Source of the DNA: Flavobacteriaceae bacterium PS02334
GTDB taxonomy: Bacteria; Bacteroidota; Bacteroidia; Flavobacteriales; Flavobacteriaceae
DNA: 64,000 nucleotides
Reading direction: 5' to 3'
Assembly: GCA_029959295.1 (NCBI GenBank)
Contig: JASCOH010000003.1
Location: forward strand, 1 to 64,000
Shown: piece after piece, positions 19,831 to 29,322 of the stretch
Position numbering within the stretch: the stretch's first letter is position 1
Layout: every line of letters begins with the position of its first letter
Notes under the pieces: model-generated
Seen by the model: only the letters and a program-made list of their open reading frames with translations
Told to the model about the DNA's origin: nothing
Database searches by the model: none
Made by a program: the position numbers and the translations under genes

Positions 19831-20877
19831 ATGAAAAAAACTTTACTTATCTCAGGACTATTATTAGGTTCTGTTTTCAGTGCAAATGCACAACTTTTAG
19901 AATCTGAAAATTTTAACTCTTTAACTGTTGGTAATATAGGAACAAATATTACAGGTACTGTTCTTGGTCAAGGTGGTTTTGCAACTTATGTGGGAGCTGG
20001 TGGAACTAATGATGCAAATAGTAATTTTCAAGTTGTAGCAGATGCTGCTCCAGGAAGAACAAATGTTTTGCAATTAACAGGATCTAATACTTCTACAGGA
20101 ACAAGATTGATGTTTAAGCCAGGTTTAGGAGATGCTTGGGGAAATAGAGGTGCAAATAATGAAATTGTTCAATTAGAGTTTTCATTTTTTACAGGTCCTA
20201 CAACAACAAGTACTTCTCTTTTGCGTATGGTTATTTTTGGATCAAACCAAAATGTTATTGGAGGATTCAACTTTACAATGAATACTAAAGTTTTGACAGG
20301 TGCTGCTTTTGGTGATTTTAATGGTACTGGAACACCAGGGCTTTACAATATTACTTTAGCAACAGGAGGTCTGGTTTTGCCAGCTAATACTTGGGTTAAG
20401 GTTGCTTTTGCATATGATACTCTAAATGGAAGATTTGACTGGTATTCTAACAGTGTAACTCCTGCACTTTCAGGTTATTTGCAAGGTGATGGAGGTTTTG
20501 AACCAGACGAGTTTGATATTTTGTTATATGCTACTGGGGTTCAAAATGGTGTAAATAATGTTGCCTCAATTGTTAAAGTTGATGATTATTCAATTAATGC
20601 GGTAGCTACAAGAAATCTTTCTGTTACTCAACTTGTTGCTGATAATACTTTCTCAGTTTATCCAAATCCAGCAACTAACGTTGTGAACATTAAGAGTTCA
20701 GTTAACACTTCTATCCAAACTGTTTCAATTACAGACTTAAACGGAAGAACTGTAAAAACGAATACTGTTTCAGGAAATGAAGCTCAAATCAACATTTCTG
20801 ATCTTGCGTCAGGTGTTTATATGATGAACATTTCTTCGGATCAAGGTTCAGTAACTAAAAAGATTGTAAAAAAATAA
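19831..20877 (+). CDS. Secreted protein with type IX secretion C-terminal sorting domain
   Basis: The 348-aa protein has a signal peptide (MKKTLLISGLLLGSVFSANA). Residues 25-260 are Gly/Asn/Thr-rich, lectin- or jelly-roll-like, with no catalytic motif I can name. The last 75 residues form a type A sorting domain (FSVYPNPATNVVNI ... LNGRTVKT ... ISDLASGVYMMNI ... KKIVKK). It is therefore exported through the T9SS. The T9SS itself is not in this window. It is a single gene followed by a strong terminator. Confidence 0.9.
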   Translation: MKKTLLISGLLLGSVFSANAQLLESENFNSLTVGNIGTNITGTVLGQGGFATYVGAGGTNDANSNFQVVADAAPGRTNVLQLTGSNTSTGTRLMFKPGLGDAWGNRGANNEIVQLEFSFFTGPTTTSTSLLRMVIFGSNQNVIGGFNFTMNTKVLTGAAFGDFNGTGTPGLYNITLATGGLVLPANTWVKVAFAYDTLNGRFDWYSNSVTPALSGYLQGDGGFEPDEFDILLYATGVQNGVNNVASIVKVDDYSINAVATRNLSVTQLVADNTFSVYPNPATNVVNIKSSVNTSIQTVSITDLNGRTVKTNTVSGNEAQINISDLASGVYMMNISSDQGSVTKKIVKK

Positions 20878-20895
20878 TCTAATTTTTAGATATAA

Positions 20896-20924
20896 AAAAA
20901 TCCCCGCCATTAGCGGGGATTTTT
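20896..20924. terminator. Bidirectional rho-independent terminator
   Basis: A 12-bp perfect stem (AAAAATCCCCGC / GCGGGGATTTTT) with a 5-nt loop sits between the T9SS cargo gene and the convergent DCC-family gene. Confidence 0.92.
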
Positions 20925-20927
20925 GTT

Positions 20928-21341
20928 TTACAAGAACTTTGCTTTTAATTCTGGAGTAGGAATCATGCAAGCGTCTTTTTTTCCATACCATTTGTAGCGA
21001 TTTTTTGCTATGTAGTCATAAACTATATTGCTTATTGATTTTGGTAGAATTGAAAACCAGCTTATTATAGTATAAATTCCGCCTAATTCTTTTGCAATTT
21101 TCAATGCGGCTTCTGCTTTGTAATAATAAGCTTTTCCAGATTCGTATAAAATTATGGAATCTGTTTTGGTAATATCCACTCCAATATATTTTGTGATTTC
21201 TTGTCCTAAATCTGATTGCAAGGCTACAAATCTGAAAATGTCATTTTTGTCATGCCTTATGATGAATTGTATAGACGAATCGCAGAGATTGCACACACCG
21301 TCAAACAAAATTATTTTTTTATCTTTTGGTAAATCAATCAT
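20928..21341 (-). CDS. DCC family thiol-disulfide oxidoreductase (DUF393)
   Basis: The 137-aa protein has the DCC motif in ILFDGVCNLCDSSIQFIIRHD, with the CxxC near residues 17-20. That is the DUF393/YuxK family, a thioredoxin-like fold. It is followed by YYYKAEAALKIAKELGG. Its role is unknown. It lies 3 nt after mutS2, so it is probably co-transcribed with it. Confidence 0.88.
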   Translation of the reverse strand: MIDLPKDKKIILFDGVCNLCDSSIQFIIRHDKNDIFRFVALQSDLGQEITKYIGVDITKTDSIILYESGKAYYYKAEAALKIAKELGGIYTIISWFSILPKSISNIVYDYIAKNRYKWYGKKDACMIPTPELKAKFL

Positions 21342-21344
21342 AAT

Positions 21345-23516
21345 TTATTTTTTTGCTTCCACTAATTCTAAGGAATCTAAATCTGCTTTTGACGTAAAAA
21401 TTCCATAGTTTACAGTGACTTTCTTTTTCTCGATTTTATCAATCGTTCCAATCGCTTTTCCATCGACCATTCTGACTCTATCTCCTAATTTTAAGATTGG
21501 TTTTGGCTTGTTGGCTTCTTGTTTTATCGCCTTGATTTTCTTTTCTTTTTTCTCTTCGCGAATTTCTTCCACCTTTACGGCAACTTCCTGAATGATTTGT
21601 TTCTGGATAATTTCTTTTGCTTTCTTTTCTTTTACCGTAACTTTTTTACGCTTAGAATTCTCAATTTCCACCATTTTCAAAAACTCGCCAATCAAGTCTT
21701 TCTTGCTCTTATTATTAAAGTATTTTTCAGAAATATCGTCCACCTTCTGTCCCATATAAATCAGGCGCTGGTTTGCATCATATAATTCTTGGTAGCGTTC
21801 CAATTTATCTTGGATTTTTACATTTATATTCTGCATTTTATTGCTTTCTTCCCGCGCACGGACTTCTTCTTCCTTTAAATTCTGAGACGTTTTTTCTAAT
21901 TTAGAACGTTCTTTCTGCAACGTAGCAATCGTCTTGTCAAAACGAACTTTTCCGCCTTCAATTTTCTTTTTGGCACGATTTATCAATCCGTAGGGAATTC
22001 CGTTTTTTTGTGCCACTTCAAAGGTGAATGAACTTCCGGCTTGGCCTAAAATCAATTTATACAAAGGTTCCAAAGATTGTTCGTCAAAAAGCATATTTGC
22101 ATTCGAAGCGAAAGGCAATTCATTTGCCAAAATTTTCAAGTTGGAATAATGTGTCGTGATAATCCCAAAAGCTTCTCTGTGATAAAATTCTTCCAAGAAA
22201 GTTTCTGCCAAAGCGCCTCCTAATTCCGGATCAGAACCAGTTCCAAATTCATCAATCAAGAACAGCGTTTTAGCATTGCACTTCTTTAAAAAGTAGTTCA
22301 TGTTCTTTAATCGGTAACTATATGTACTTAAATGATTTTCAATGGATTGGTTGTCGCCAATATCCGTAAGAATTCTATCAAATAAAAACGTTTCGCTTCG
22401 TTCATGAACAGGAATTAGCATCCCGCTTTGCAACATCAATTGAAGCAATCCGACAGTTTTTAAAGAGATCGTTTTTCCGCCTGCATTTGGTCCAGAAATT
22501 ACAATAATCCTGCTTTTATCTGTCAGTTCTATAGTCTGTGGAAACGTAACTTCACCTTTCTTTTTATTATTCAAATATAAAATAGGATGAAAAGCTTCCC
22601 TGAAATAAAGTCGTTTTTCTTCAATAATATTCGGAAGGATTCCGTTGATTTTGTTGGCATATTTTGCTTTTCCAGCCACAACATCAATGTCGCTCAAAAA
22701 GTGCTGATACGTTTTCAAAAGTTCCAAATAAGGACGGATGTCATTCGTAAGCTGTTTCAGAATCCGATTGATTTCTTCTTTTTCTTCGTATTCTAAATTG
22801 CTCAATTCACGAGAATATCTCAAAGTCGCTTCTGGTTCTATATAAGTAATGCTTCCAGTCTTAGAATTTCCTAAAATAGAACCTTTAACTTTCCTACGAT
22901 ACATCGCCGAAACCGCTAAAACTCTGCGGTTTTCAACAATACTTTCCTTGATATCATCTAAATAGCCAAGTCCGTTATATTGGCTTAAAGCTAGTCCAAA
23001 ACTTTGGTTGATTTTGCCTCGAACGAGATTCATATTTCGGCGAACTTCCACCAAAACTGGCGAAGCGTTATCTTTTATTTCTCCATATTTATCTACTATT
23101 TCATCAATTTTTTGGACAATGAATTTTGTATATTCAACTTCCGAAGCTTTCAAGCTCAATTTCGGATAATAATCATGGAATTTTTTCAGGAAAAGAAGCA
23201 AGACATTCACGGTTTCTGAAAGTGTTGCAATTTTTCTAAAACTTCCAACTTCAAGAAAGCTGTCTTCGATGGCTAGAAATTTTATTTCATGCGCAATTGC
23301 CTCAAATCCGTGATTTGGGAACGCGTTGTTATTGGTGAATGAAGAAACATATTCTGACGTCTGGTGCAAAGCGTTCATAAGCTCTTCCTTGTTTCTGAAA
23401 GGCGTAATTTGAAGCGCTTTTTCTTTTCCAAGATCTGTGTTGCAGATTTCAGAAATGGTTTGCAAGACGGTATTGAATTCTAAATCTTGTAATGTTTTAT
23501 CTGTGATACTGATCAT
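21345..23516 (-). CDS. mutS2: MutS2 family DNA-binding ATPase without Smr domain
   Basis: The 723-aa MutS2-type protein has a core domain (MNLVRGKINQS...), Walker A GPNAGGKTISLK, Walker B TLFLIDEFGTGSDP and ITTHYSNLK. A long coiled-coil follows the ATPase (520-660). The C-terminus is KOW-like (LKLGDRVRMVDGKAIG) and there is no LDLHG Smr nuclease motif, unlike the longer MutS2 of Firmicutes. It may therefore lack endonuclease activity. Roles in recombination or ribosome quality control are known for relatives. Confidence 0.93.
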   Translation of the reverse strand: MISITDKTLQDLEFNTVLQTISEICNTDLGKEKALQITPFRNKEELMNALHQTSEYVSSFTNNNAFPNHGFEAIAHEIKFLAIEDSFLEVGSFRKIATLSETVNVLLLFLKKFHDYYPKLSLKASEVEYTKFIVQKIDEIVDKYGEIKDNASPVLVEVRRNMNLVRGKINQSFGLALSQYNGLGYLDDIKESIVENRRVLAVSAMYRRKVKGSILGNSKTGSITYIEPEATLRYSRELSNLEYEEKEEINRILKQLTNDIRPYLELLKTYQHFLSDIDVVAGKAKYANKINGILPNIIEEKRLYFREAFHPILYLNNKKKGEVTFPQTIELTDKSRIIVISGPNAGGKTISLKTVGLLQLMLQSGMLIPVHERSETFLFDRILTDIGDNQSIENHLSTYSYRLKNMNYFLKKCNAKTLFLIDEFGTGSDPELGGALAETFLEEFYHREAFGIITTHYSNLKILANELPFASNANMLFDEQSLEPLYKLILGQAGSSFTFEVAQKNGIPYGLINRAKKKIEGGKVRFDKTIATLQKERSKLEKTSQNLKEEEVRAREESNKMQNINVKIQDKLERYQELYDANQRLIYMGQKVDDISEKYFNNKSKKDLIGEFLKMVEIENSKRKKVTVKEKKAKEIIQKQIIQEVAVKVEEIREEKKEKKIKAIKQEANKPKPILKLGDRVRMVDGKAIGTIDKIEKKKVTVNYGIFTSKADLDSLELVEAKK

Positions 23517-23661
23517 TTGTTGTAATAGCGGATTTTATATGCAAAAATACGAAAAACAATGCCATCGAAATGCACTATTTTATCGTGATATTGCCAAAGG
23601 AATTATAAAATTTGGTGTGATTTAGGCAAAACTTTCCGAAATTTGTGGCTAAACCTTTTTT

Positions 23662-24327
23662 ATGCAAGTTAACATTCATCCGTCTTGGAAAGCTGTTTTA
23701 TCTCAAGAATTTGAAAAGCCTTATTTTGAGCACCTTATCAATTTTGTAAAAGCAGAATATAAATCCCACGTTTGCTATCCAAAAGGAAGCCAGATTTTCA
23801 ACGCCTTTGACCATTGCCATTTTGACGATGTGAAAGTGGTAATTATCGGTCAAGATCCTTATCATGGTCCAAATCAAGCCAACGGATTGTGTTTTTCTGT
23901 CAATGACGGAATTCCGTTTCCGCCTTCATTGCAAAATATTTTCAAGGAAATTGAAACCGAATTAAATCAGCCACAGCCAAAAACCGGAAATTTAGAACGC
24001 TGGGCAGACCAAGGCGTTTTGTTATTAAACGCAACTTTAACCGTAAGACAGGGCGAGGCGGGAAGCCACCAAAAACAAGGCTGGGAAACATTTACCGATG
24101 CCGTAATCCAAAAAGTTTCTGCTGAAAAAGACAAAGTCGTTTTCTTGCTCTGGGGCGGTTTTGCACAGAAAAAAGGAACAATGATAGATGATTCTAAACA
24201 TTTAATTCTGAATTCTGGACATCCTTCGCCATTGAGCGCAAACCGTGGTTTTTGGTTTGGAAACAATCACTTTTTGAAAGCTAACGAATACTTGAAATCG
24301 CTTGGTAAAAAAGAAATTGAATGGTAA
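23662..24327 (+). CDS. ung: Uracil-DNA glycosylase
   Basis: The 221-aa family 1 enzyme has the catalytic Asp in VVIIGQDPYHGP and the C-terminal His in SGHPSPLSANRGFW. It excises uracil from DNA. It is a single gene. Confidence 0.97.
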   Translation: MQVNIHPSWKAVLSQEFEKPYFEHLINFVKAEYKSHVCYPKGSQIFNAFDHCHFDDVKVVIIGQDPYHGPNQANGLCFSVNDGIPFPPSLQNIFKEIETELNQPQPKTGNLERWADQGVLLLNATLTVRQGEAGSHQKQGWETFTDAVIQKVSAEKDKVVFLLWGGFAQKKGTMIDDSKHLILNSGHPSPLSANRGFWFGNNHFLKANEYLKSLGKKEIEW

Positions 24328-24335
24328 TTTCCAAT

Positions 24336-24911
24336 TTATTCTACAGTAAAATAATAAAAACCGTCAGTTGAATTGTTGACTGTTGTTTTTATATTCAAGT
24401 AAGTAGATTTCTCACTATCGTTATTTGACGCTAATTCAAGACGCGACGCATCTGTAAATCCAAAGAAAATGCGGTAACTTCCTGTTTGCTCTAACGGAAT
24501 TCCTGCTCTAAATTGATACGTTTCAGTTGCCGGATTGAAAATGCTCTCGGCAGTATTGTAAGATCCGTCAAAGATGTTTCCTTGGTTTTCAATCATTTTA
24601 TTTTCCAAATCGACGATCGTCCAAGAGTTGTCGGCATTCTTTTTTTCTAATCCGTAAGAAAAACTGAACGAAGCTCCGTTTGTAGTTTTGAAAATATCTA
24701 AAGGAGTCGTTTGCCCAGGTTCTGCTAAAAATTTAGAAAAATTAGTGTTGACCCACAACACATTGCCAACGGCATAAGCTGGCTGATGTTCGACTTTAAT
24801 CAAATCAGGGATTGAAATGTATTTTGAATTGTAAAATTCATCATCGTCGCCACAACTTGAAAAGGAAGCGATTGCAACTATTGCTAAAAAAAGTAATTTT
24901 ATATTTTTCAT
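24336..24911 (-). CDS. Hypothetical lipoprotein
   Basis: The 191-aa lipoprotein has a signal peptide and the lipobox SFSSCGDDDE. The ATG at 24911 is chosen because it gives a clean signal (MKNIKLLFLAIVAIASF). The remainder is beta-rich and has no domain I recognise. It is 10 nt behind the outer-membrane barrel gene, so the pair probably form an operon. Confidence 0.75.
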   Translation of the reverse strand: MKNIKLLFLAIVAIASFSSCGDDDEFYNSKYISIPDLIKVEHQPAYAVGNVLWVNTNFSKFLAEPGQTTPLDIFKTTNGASFSFSYGLEKKNADNSWTIVDLENKMIENQGNIFDGSYNTAESIFNPATETYQFRAGIPLEQTGSYRIFFGFTDASRLELASNNDSEKSTYLNIKTTVNNSTDGFYYFTVE

Positions 24912-24921
24912 GATAATTTTA

Positions 24922-25494
24922 TTAGAATCTGTATCCAAAGTTTAAGCCTACGTGCGGAATTACTTCAGGACTTTTGTCTGTATTGAAAAGATTTTTTCCT
25001 GCCCCGACGATAAGTTCCAAGCCGAATTTTTCTTTCAGGTACAATTTATACCCAATTGCGCCACCGATTGCCAAATCAGTATAATTGTCTTCTTGAGTAG
25101 CATAATATCCGTTTCCGGCGCTGTCATCGAAACGTTTTATTTCTCTGTATTTTCCTCCGTTTGCAGATAGAAAAGCTTCTACAAAATAAAAGTTTTTAGC
25201 GCTTTTTGAAAGCGCATATCTTACGAAAGGATTGATTTCATATTTAGGAAGTGAACGGTCATAGCCTTTGTCAAAATCTTCCTTTTGATTTTTGCTGTCT
25301 TGGATGCCACCGCTGATTCCTACTGAAAAATCCTTGTTTAAAAATCGTTCATAACTCACGTGGTATTTTCCAAAAGCTATGGCAGAAAGTACGTCAAATT
25401 TCACCTCATTTTTTTTAGAAGCTATAATTGACGCGCTTTCTTGGGCATTCGAAAATTGAAAGGCAATCAATGCCAGAAAAATCCATTTTTTCAT
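24922..25494 (-). CDS. Outer-membrane beta-barrel protein
   Basis: The 190-aa protein has a signal peptide (MKKWIFLALIAFQFSNAQ) and about eight amphipathic strands ending in LNFGYRF, the aromatic C-terminus of outer-membrane barrels. No enzymatic motif is visible. It is probably co-transcribed with the lipoprotein just downstream. Confidence 0.8.
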   Translation of the reverse strand: MKKWIFLALIAFQFSNAQESASIIASKKNEVKFDVLSAIAFGKYHVSYERFLNKDFSVGISGGIQDSKNQKEDFDKGYDRSLPKYEINPFVRYALSKSAKNFYFVEAFLSANGGKYREIKRFDDSAGNGYYATQEDNYTDLAIGGAIGYKLYLKEKFGLELIVGAGKNLFNTDKSPEVIPHVGLNFGYRF

Positions 25495-25610
25495 AATTGT
25501 TTTTTTGATAACCGATTGTAAATATAGAAAAAAGAATGTGATTTTTTAAGCATGTTTTTCGACAAAGTTGGTCCCGAAATTTAAAAGAAGCCTGAACGTT
25601 TGACAATTAG

Positions 25611-25675
25611 CCCTGATGCTCGAAAATATCCTTTTGTGCCGGTGTTCGGCATAAAAGATATTTCGAAGCAGCAGG
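25611..25675. repeat. Long imperfect inverted repeat (intergenic hairpin)
   Basis: The arms are 25611-25641 and 25647-25675 around a GTGTT loop. Each arm reads CCTG..GCT..CGAAA..ATATC..CTTTTGTGCCG or its complement, with a few mismatches and one G-U pair, giving a stem of about 28 bp. Flanking AGCCTGAACGTTTG and GGCCTGATGTTTG lie just outside. It resembles dispersed flavobacterial intergenic hairpins; a link to the Flavo-1 RNA motif is a guess. There is no T-run, so it is a poor terminator. Confidence 0.7.
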
Positions 25676-25720
25676 AATTTCATCTAAAAAAGGCCTGATG
25701 TTTGGCTGCCAAAAAAGAAA

Positions 25721-26653
25721 TTAATTTAGAGTCAAAGCACCTAAAATTTCTTCTGACATAAACGGACCGCCGGGATAAGTGGCCGTATAATCTAGGTTCA
25801 GCCAAATTTGTCCGCGCTCGTCGATGTGGTAATGAAGCTCTTTTCCTTTGCTTTCTTCTTTGAAAAGCACTTCTTTTATCAGGTAATTTATGGCTTCCAG
25901 ATCAACTTTGCTTCCAATCAAAACTTCAGGATAAATGTGGCCTCCGGTGTGAATCAGCCTTGGTGTGCCACCGATTGACCGAACGCAGGCGGCCATCAAA
26001 ATGGCATGATCGTCACAGTCTCCTGAAAAATGGATTAAAGATTCAGTGGCGCGCGCAATATATTCGTGACCTTTTGGATCATCGACATAATTCCACCGAT
26101 TTCGAATTTCCTTGAAAACAGCAAAACACTGAATCAGATTTCGATATTCGCGATAGCCTTTTACGTTTCTGAAATATTTTGTAGTTGCTAAAAGCGCAAA
26201 GTTTCTGACTTGTGGATCGTCATATTCAATAGCGCTCAAAATTTTGGATTTATTCGGGAAAGGAAGCAGTTTTGAAATGATAATGTCTTGAGGATTAGGA
26301 TCATCTGACATGCTGTAAACCATCGATCGGTAATCTTCAAATACGCTGTTGAAGCCATAATTTCCGAAGGTGCTTCCGTAAATCAAAGCGACCAAATATA
26401 AAGCCAGACAGATTATTATGATTGTTCTCAAAAGCCTTAAAACCAGCTGAATAAGAACTACAATTGAAATAAAAAGCAAGATCCTGTCAATTTGGAACGG
26501 CCATTCAGGATCGATAAGATTTTGGTGTATGATAATGAATACGGGTATGGCAATCAGTATGTTAAGAAGAAAAATAATGACATTGTCCCATGGTTTTTTG
26601 ACCTGAAGCTTTGCCTTTATTTTTTTGAAATCTATGTTTTCCCGTTTTATCAT
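25721..26653 (-). CDS. Transglutaminase-like membrane protein
   Basis: The 310-aa protein has three hydrophobic segments in residues 20-105 and then a soluble transglutaminase-like domain. The Cys lies in FSGDCDDHAILMAACVRSIG and the candidate His in HTGGHIYPEV. The family includes cysteine proteases and cross-linking enzymes; this one is likely an envelope protease of unknown target. Confidence 0.8.
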   Translation of the reverse strand: MIKRENIDFKKIKAKLQVKKPWDNVIIFLLNILIAIPVFIIIHQNLIDPEWPFQIDRILLFISIVVLIQLVLRLLRTIIIICLALYLVALIYGSTFGNYGFNSVFEDYRSMVYSMSDDPNPQDIIISKLLPFPNKSKILSAIEYDDPQVRNFALLATTKYFRNVKGYREYRNLIQCFAVFKEIRNRWNYVDDPKGHEYIARATESLIHFSGDCDDHAILMAACVRSIGGTPRLIHTGGHIYPEVLIGSKVDLEAINYLIKEVLFKEESKGKELHYHIDERGQIWLNLDYTATYPGGPFMSEEILGALTLN

Positions 26654-26675
26654 ATTTGACCCAAAAGACTTACTT

Positions 26676-27524
26676 TTAGCTTTTTACTATGCTTGCAAAA
26701 GTACCCTTTTTATCAATAATAGAAAGTTCTAGAAGCTGATTTTGGACATTGTTTAACGTTTTTTCGTCCAATTGTTGCTGCGACCATTCTGTCAACGAAA
26801 GCCATTCTTGGATATCTTCAATTTTTTGGTTGTATCTTGAAGCTAAAGTCCTGTCGATGCTAGGAATTTCTTTAAACTCTTCCGTAGTCTGGTTGATGAT
26901 GTTTAGAATAGTTTTTATGGCGTCAGGATTTTGCTCAAGAATTTCATCTCTTACGGCAATTACAAAACACGGCCATGGAGTAGGACAGTCGCCAATTCTG
27001 CGGAAAGTGCCATTGTCAACCAGAGGTTTTGTCATGAAACGTTCCCACATAAAATAATTGGCAGTGCCGTTTGATAAAGCTTCCACGGCGCCGTCGATTG
27101 TGTTGATGATTTCAAATTGCAAATCGTTTGTTTTCCAGCCTTGGTTGTGTGCATTTACATAAGCCATCAATTGCGATCCAGAACCAATTCTGCTGATAGC
27201 AACTTTTGTGTTTTCCAAATCTGAAAGGTTTTCATATTTAGAGTTGGAGTCTACGTGAATTCCCCAAATCAAAGGCGACTGCACATAAACCTGCACAATC
27301 TTGCTTGGATTTCCAGCAACGATATCTTTAATGATTCCTTCAGTCAGAATTACGGCAATATCAGTTTCGCCATTGCGAAGCATTTGGCACAGTTTTCCAG
27401 TTCCTTCCGGAACATCTGTCCATTCAAGATTTATTCCTTCTGCTTCAAATTCTTCATTTTCAATAGATAAGTGCCAAGGCAGGTTGAAATGCTCAGGAAC
27501 TCCAGCAATTTTTATAGTTTTCAT
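26676..27524 (-). CDS. NMT1/SsuA-like substrate-binding protein without signal peptide
   Basis: The 282-aa protein starts MKTIKIAGVPEHFNLPWHLSIENEEFEAEGI, the fold of ThiY/SsuA-type periplasmic binding proteins. It lacks a signal peptide, and no ABC permease or ATPase is encoded nearby. The gene overlaps the VOC gene by 1 nt (TAATG). It may act in the cytosol. The ligand is unknown. Confidence 0.82.
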   Translation of the reverse strand: MKTIKIAGVPEHFNLPWHLSIENEEFEAEGINLEWTDVPEGTGKLCQMLRNGETDIAVILTEGIIKDIVAGNPSKIVQVYVQSPLIWGIHVDSNSKYENLSDLENTKVAISRIGSGSQLMAYVNAHNQGWKTNDLQFEIINTIDGAVEALSNGTANYFMWERFMTKPLVDNGTFRRIGDCPTPWPCFVIAVRDEILEQNPDAIKTILNIINQTTEEFKEIPSIDRTLASRYNQKIEDIQEWLSLTEWSQQQLDEKTLNNVQNQLLELSIIDKKGTFASIVKS

Positions 27525-27904
27525 TAATTTTTAAATTTTAAAGGCGACAAAACGATTCGATAGCCATCCGGATCAAGGAACATTTTGCCATTTTCATTCC
27601 AATAAGGATTCTTTGAAGATACTAATAAAATATTATTTTTCGATAGTTTTTCTAACAATGAATCATATTTATTTTGGCTTTCAGGATACAAAACTAAAAT
27701 ATCATCTTCGTCAAAATGGTGATTTGGTTTTTCATCAGAAGTTGTAAATTCTAGATGCCAATCTGCATTTTTATAGCCTAAAAATATGCCGTTATAATTA
27801 TCGTGGTTTTCAAAACTTCCTAATAATTCGAAGTCCAAAATATTGATATAAAAGGATTTAATTGCTTTTAAATCATTGGTGTGTCTTGCAAATCTGAAAG
27901 TCAT
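27524..27904 (-). CDS. VOC superfamily protein (glyoxalase/bleomycin resistance-like)
   Basis: The 126-aa protein has a VOC fold: MTFRFARHTNDLKAIKSFYINILDFELLGSF at the N-terminus and KMFLDPDGYRIVLSPL near the C-terminus. Metal ligands are plausible at His/Glu positions in these two motifs. It sits between a substrate-binding protein (1-nt overlap) and a DinB-like gene (4-nt overlap), indicating co-translation. Confidence 0.85.
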   Translation of the reverse strand: MTFRFARHTNDLKAIKSFYINILDFELLGSFENHDNYNGIFLGYKNADWHLEFTTSDEKPNHHFDEDDILVLYPESQNKYDSLLEKLSKNNILLVSSKNPYWNENGKMFLDPDGYRIVLSPLKFKN

Positions 27905-28350
27905 TCTATTTTCTTTATCTGATTGATGTGATGTTCAAGATGTTCAATAAAATCGGTCATCAAATACCTCAAATTAATAATAGAATTGTCTTTCAGCAGC
28001 ATTTTATATTCTAAAACTTCTTCATTTGCAGATTTAAATAATCGTAAAATCTGCTTGTTTATAGAAAGCCAAAACTGCACCAATTCTTCAATATTCATTT
28101 CTTGGTATTGGTTAATTTTGACCAAATCATTTTGGTTGTATGTTCGATAAATGTATGGTTTTTCAGCGTAATTTATTTCTGTAAAACGAACCAAATTATG
28201 AATAGAAGAATCTGCCAAATGGCCAAGGATTTCTTTCTTTGACCATTTTTCTTCAGAGATTTTTTCTTCTAAAATAGAAACAGCTGTAGTGCTGAAATAT
28301 TCTAAATTTTCAGCAACCAATCTTTCGAATTTATCAATTGCAGCTTGCAT
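27901..28350 (-). CDS. DinB-like four-helix protein
   Basis: The 149-aa protein is all-helical. It has candidate metal-binding His in EILGHLADSSIHNLVRF (two) and FIEHLEHHINQI (two), the arrangement of the DinB/YfiT superfamily, which includes bacillithiol S-transferases. With bshA in this window, a bacillithiol-linked activity is possible. It overlaps the VOC gene by 4 nt. Confidence 0.83.
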   Translation of the reverse strand: MQAAIDKFERLVAENLEYFSTTAVSILEEKISEEKWSKKEILGHLADSSIHNLVRFTEINYAEKPYIYRTYNQNDLVKINQYQEMNIEELVQFWLSINKQILRLFKSANEEVLEYKMLLKDNSIINLRYLMTDFIEHLEHHINQIKKIE

Positions 28351-28353
28351 AAT

Positions 28354-29223
28354 TTATTGGCTGACAATTTTATCTAAAGTGTAAGCAATTAATTCATCTA
28401 CAGCTTTATAAGGATCTTCACTAAAAGTACCGCTTGCACGATTGGCAATGATTGCATTTAATGATAAAGCGTTGTGACCAAGCAAAGCTGAAAGGCCGTA
28501 AATTGCAGCAGTTTCCATTTCAAGATTGGTGATTCTGTTATCATCAAAATTGAAATTGTCCATTTTATTATTCAATTCGGGATCTTGGATTTCAAGACGC
28601 AAAACTCTTCCTTGCGGGCCATAAAATCCTCCAGCGGTTGCCGTGATTCCTTTGAAAATTTTATCGCTTTCGATTAATTTTTCAAGCTTTTCACTGCATT
28701 TTACTACATATGGCTTTCCTTTTCGGATATCCCAATTGGTATGGTGCAAGAAAGCTTCCTCGATAGCGTAAGAAGTAATTTTATCAATCAAATAGGAGCG
28801 GAGCATGTTGTCCAAACCCAATCCGAATTTTGACAGCACAAAACTATCCACAGGAATATCTTTTTGTAAAGAACCGGAAGTTCCAATTCTGATAATATTT
28901 AAGGAAGTCAATTCTTCTTTTGGCTGGCGAGTTTCTAAATCGATATTTACCAGAGCATCTAATTCATTGATAACGATGTCAATATTATCAGGACCAATTC
29001 CCGTTGACATTACCGTAATTCTTTTTCCTTTGTAAGTTCCTGTCTGCGTTTTGAACTCTCTCTTTTGTGTAGAGAATTCAATATTGTCAAAGAACTGCGT
29101 GATTTTTTCTACACGGTTTTGATCGCCAACGAAGATGATATCGTTTGCAATATGTTCTGGTTTTAAATTCAAGTGGTAAACACTGCCATCTGGATTTAAT
29201 ATTAATTCTGATGATTGTATCAT
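28354..29223 (-). CDS. Uridine/nucleoside phosphorylase family protein
   Basis: The 289-aa protein has IIFVGDQNRVEKI, TVMSTGIGPDNIDIVINELDAL and LNIIRIGTSGSLQ, and NLEMETAAIYGLSALLG (uridine phosphorylase-like metal/ribose site). It cleaves the N-glycosidic bond of nucleosides with phosphate. The 3-nt gap to the DinB gene suggests one operon with the SBP, VOC and DinB genes. Confidence 0.88.
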   Translation of the reverse strand: MIQSSELILNPDGSVYHLNLKPEHIANDIIFVGDQNRVEKITQFFDNIEFSTQKREFKTQTGTYKGKRITVMSTGIGPDNIDIVINELDALVNIDLETRQPKEELTSLNIIRIGTSGSLQKDIPVDSFVLSKFGLGLDNMLRSYLIDKITSYAIEEAFLHHTNWDIRKGKPYVVKCSEKLEKLIESDKIFKGITATAGGFYGPQGRVLRLEIQDPELNNKMDNFNFDDNRITNLEMETAAIYGLSALLGHNALSLNAIIANRASGTFSEDPYKAVDELIAYTLDKIVSQ

Positions 29224-29322
29224 TTTTTTATAAGTTGCTAAGGTTTTAAGTTGCTAAGCTACTAAGTAGCAAAGTTTCAAAGTTTTGAAATTGATTTTTG
29301 GCTTTGTTATTGCTATTAAAAT

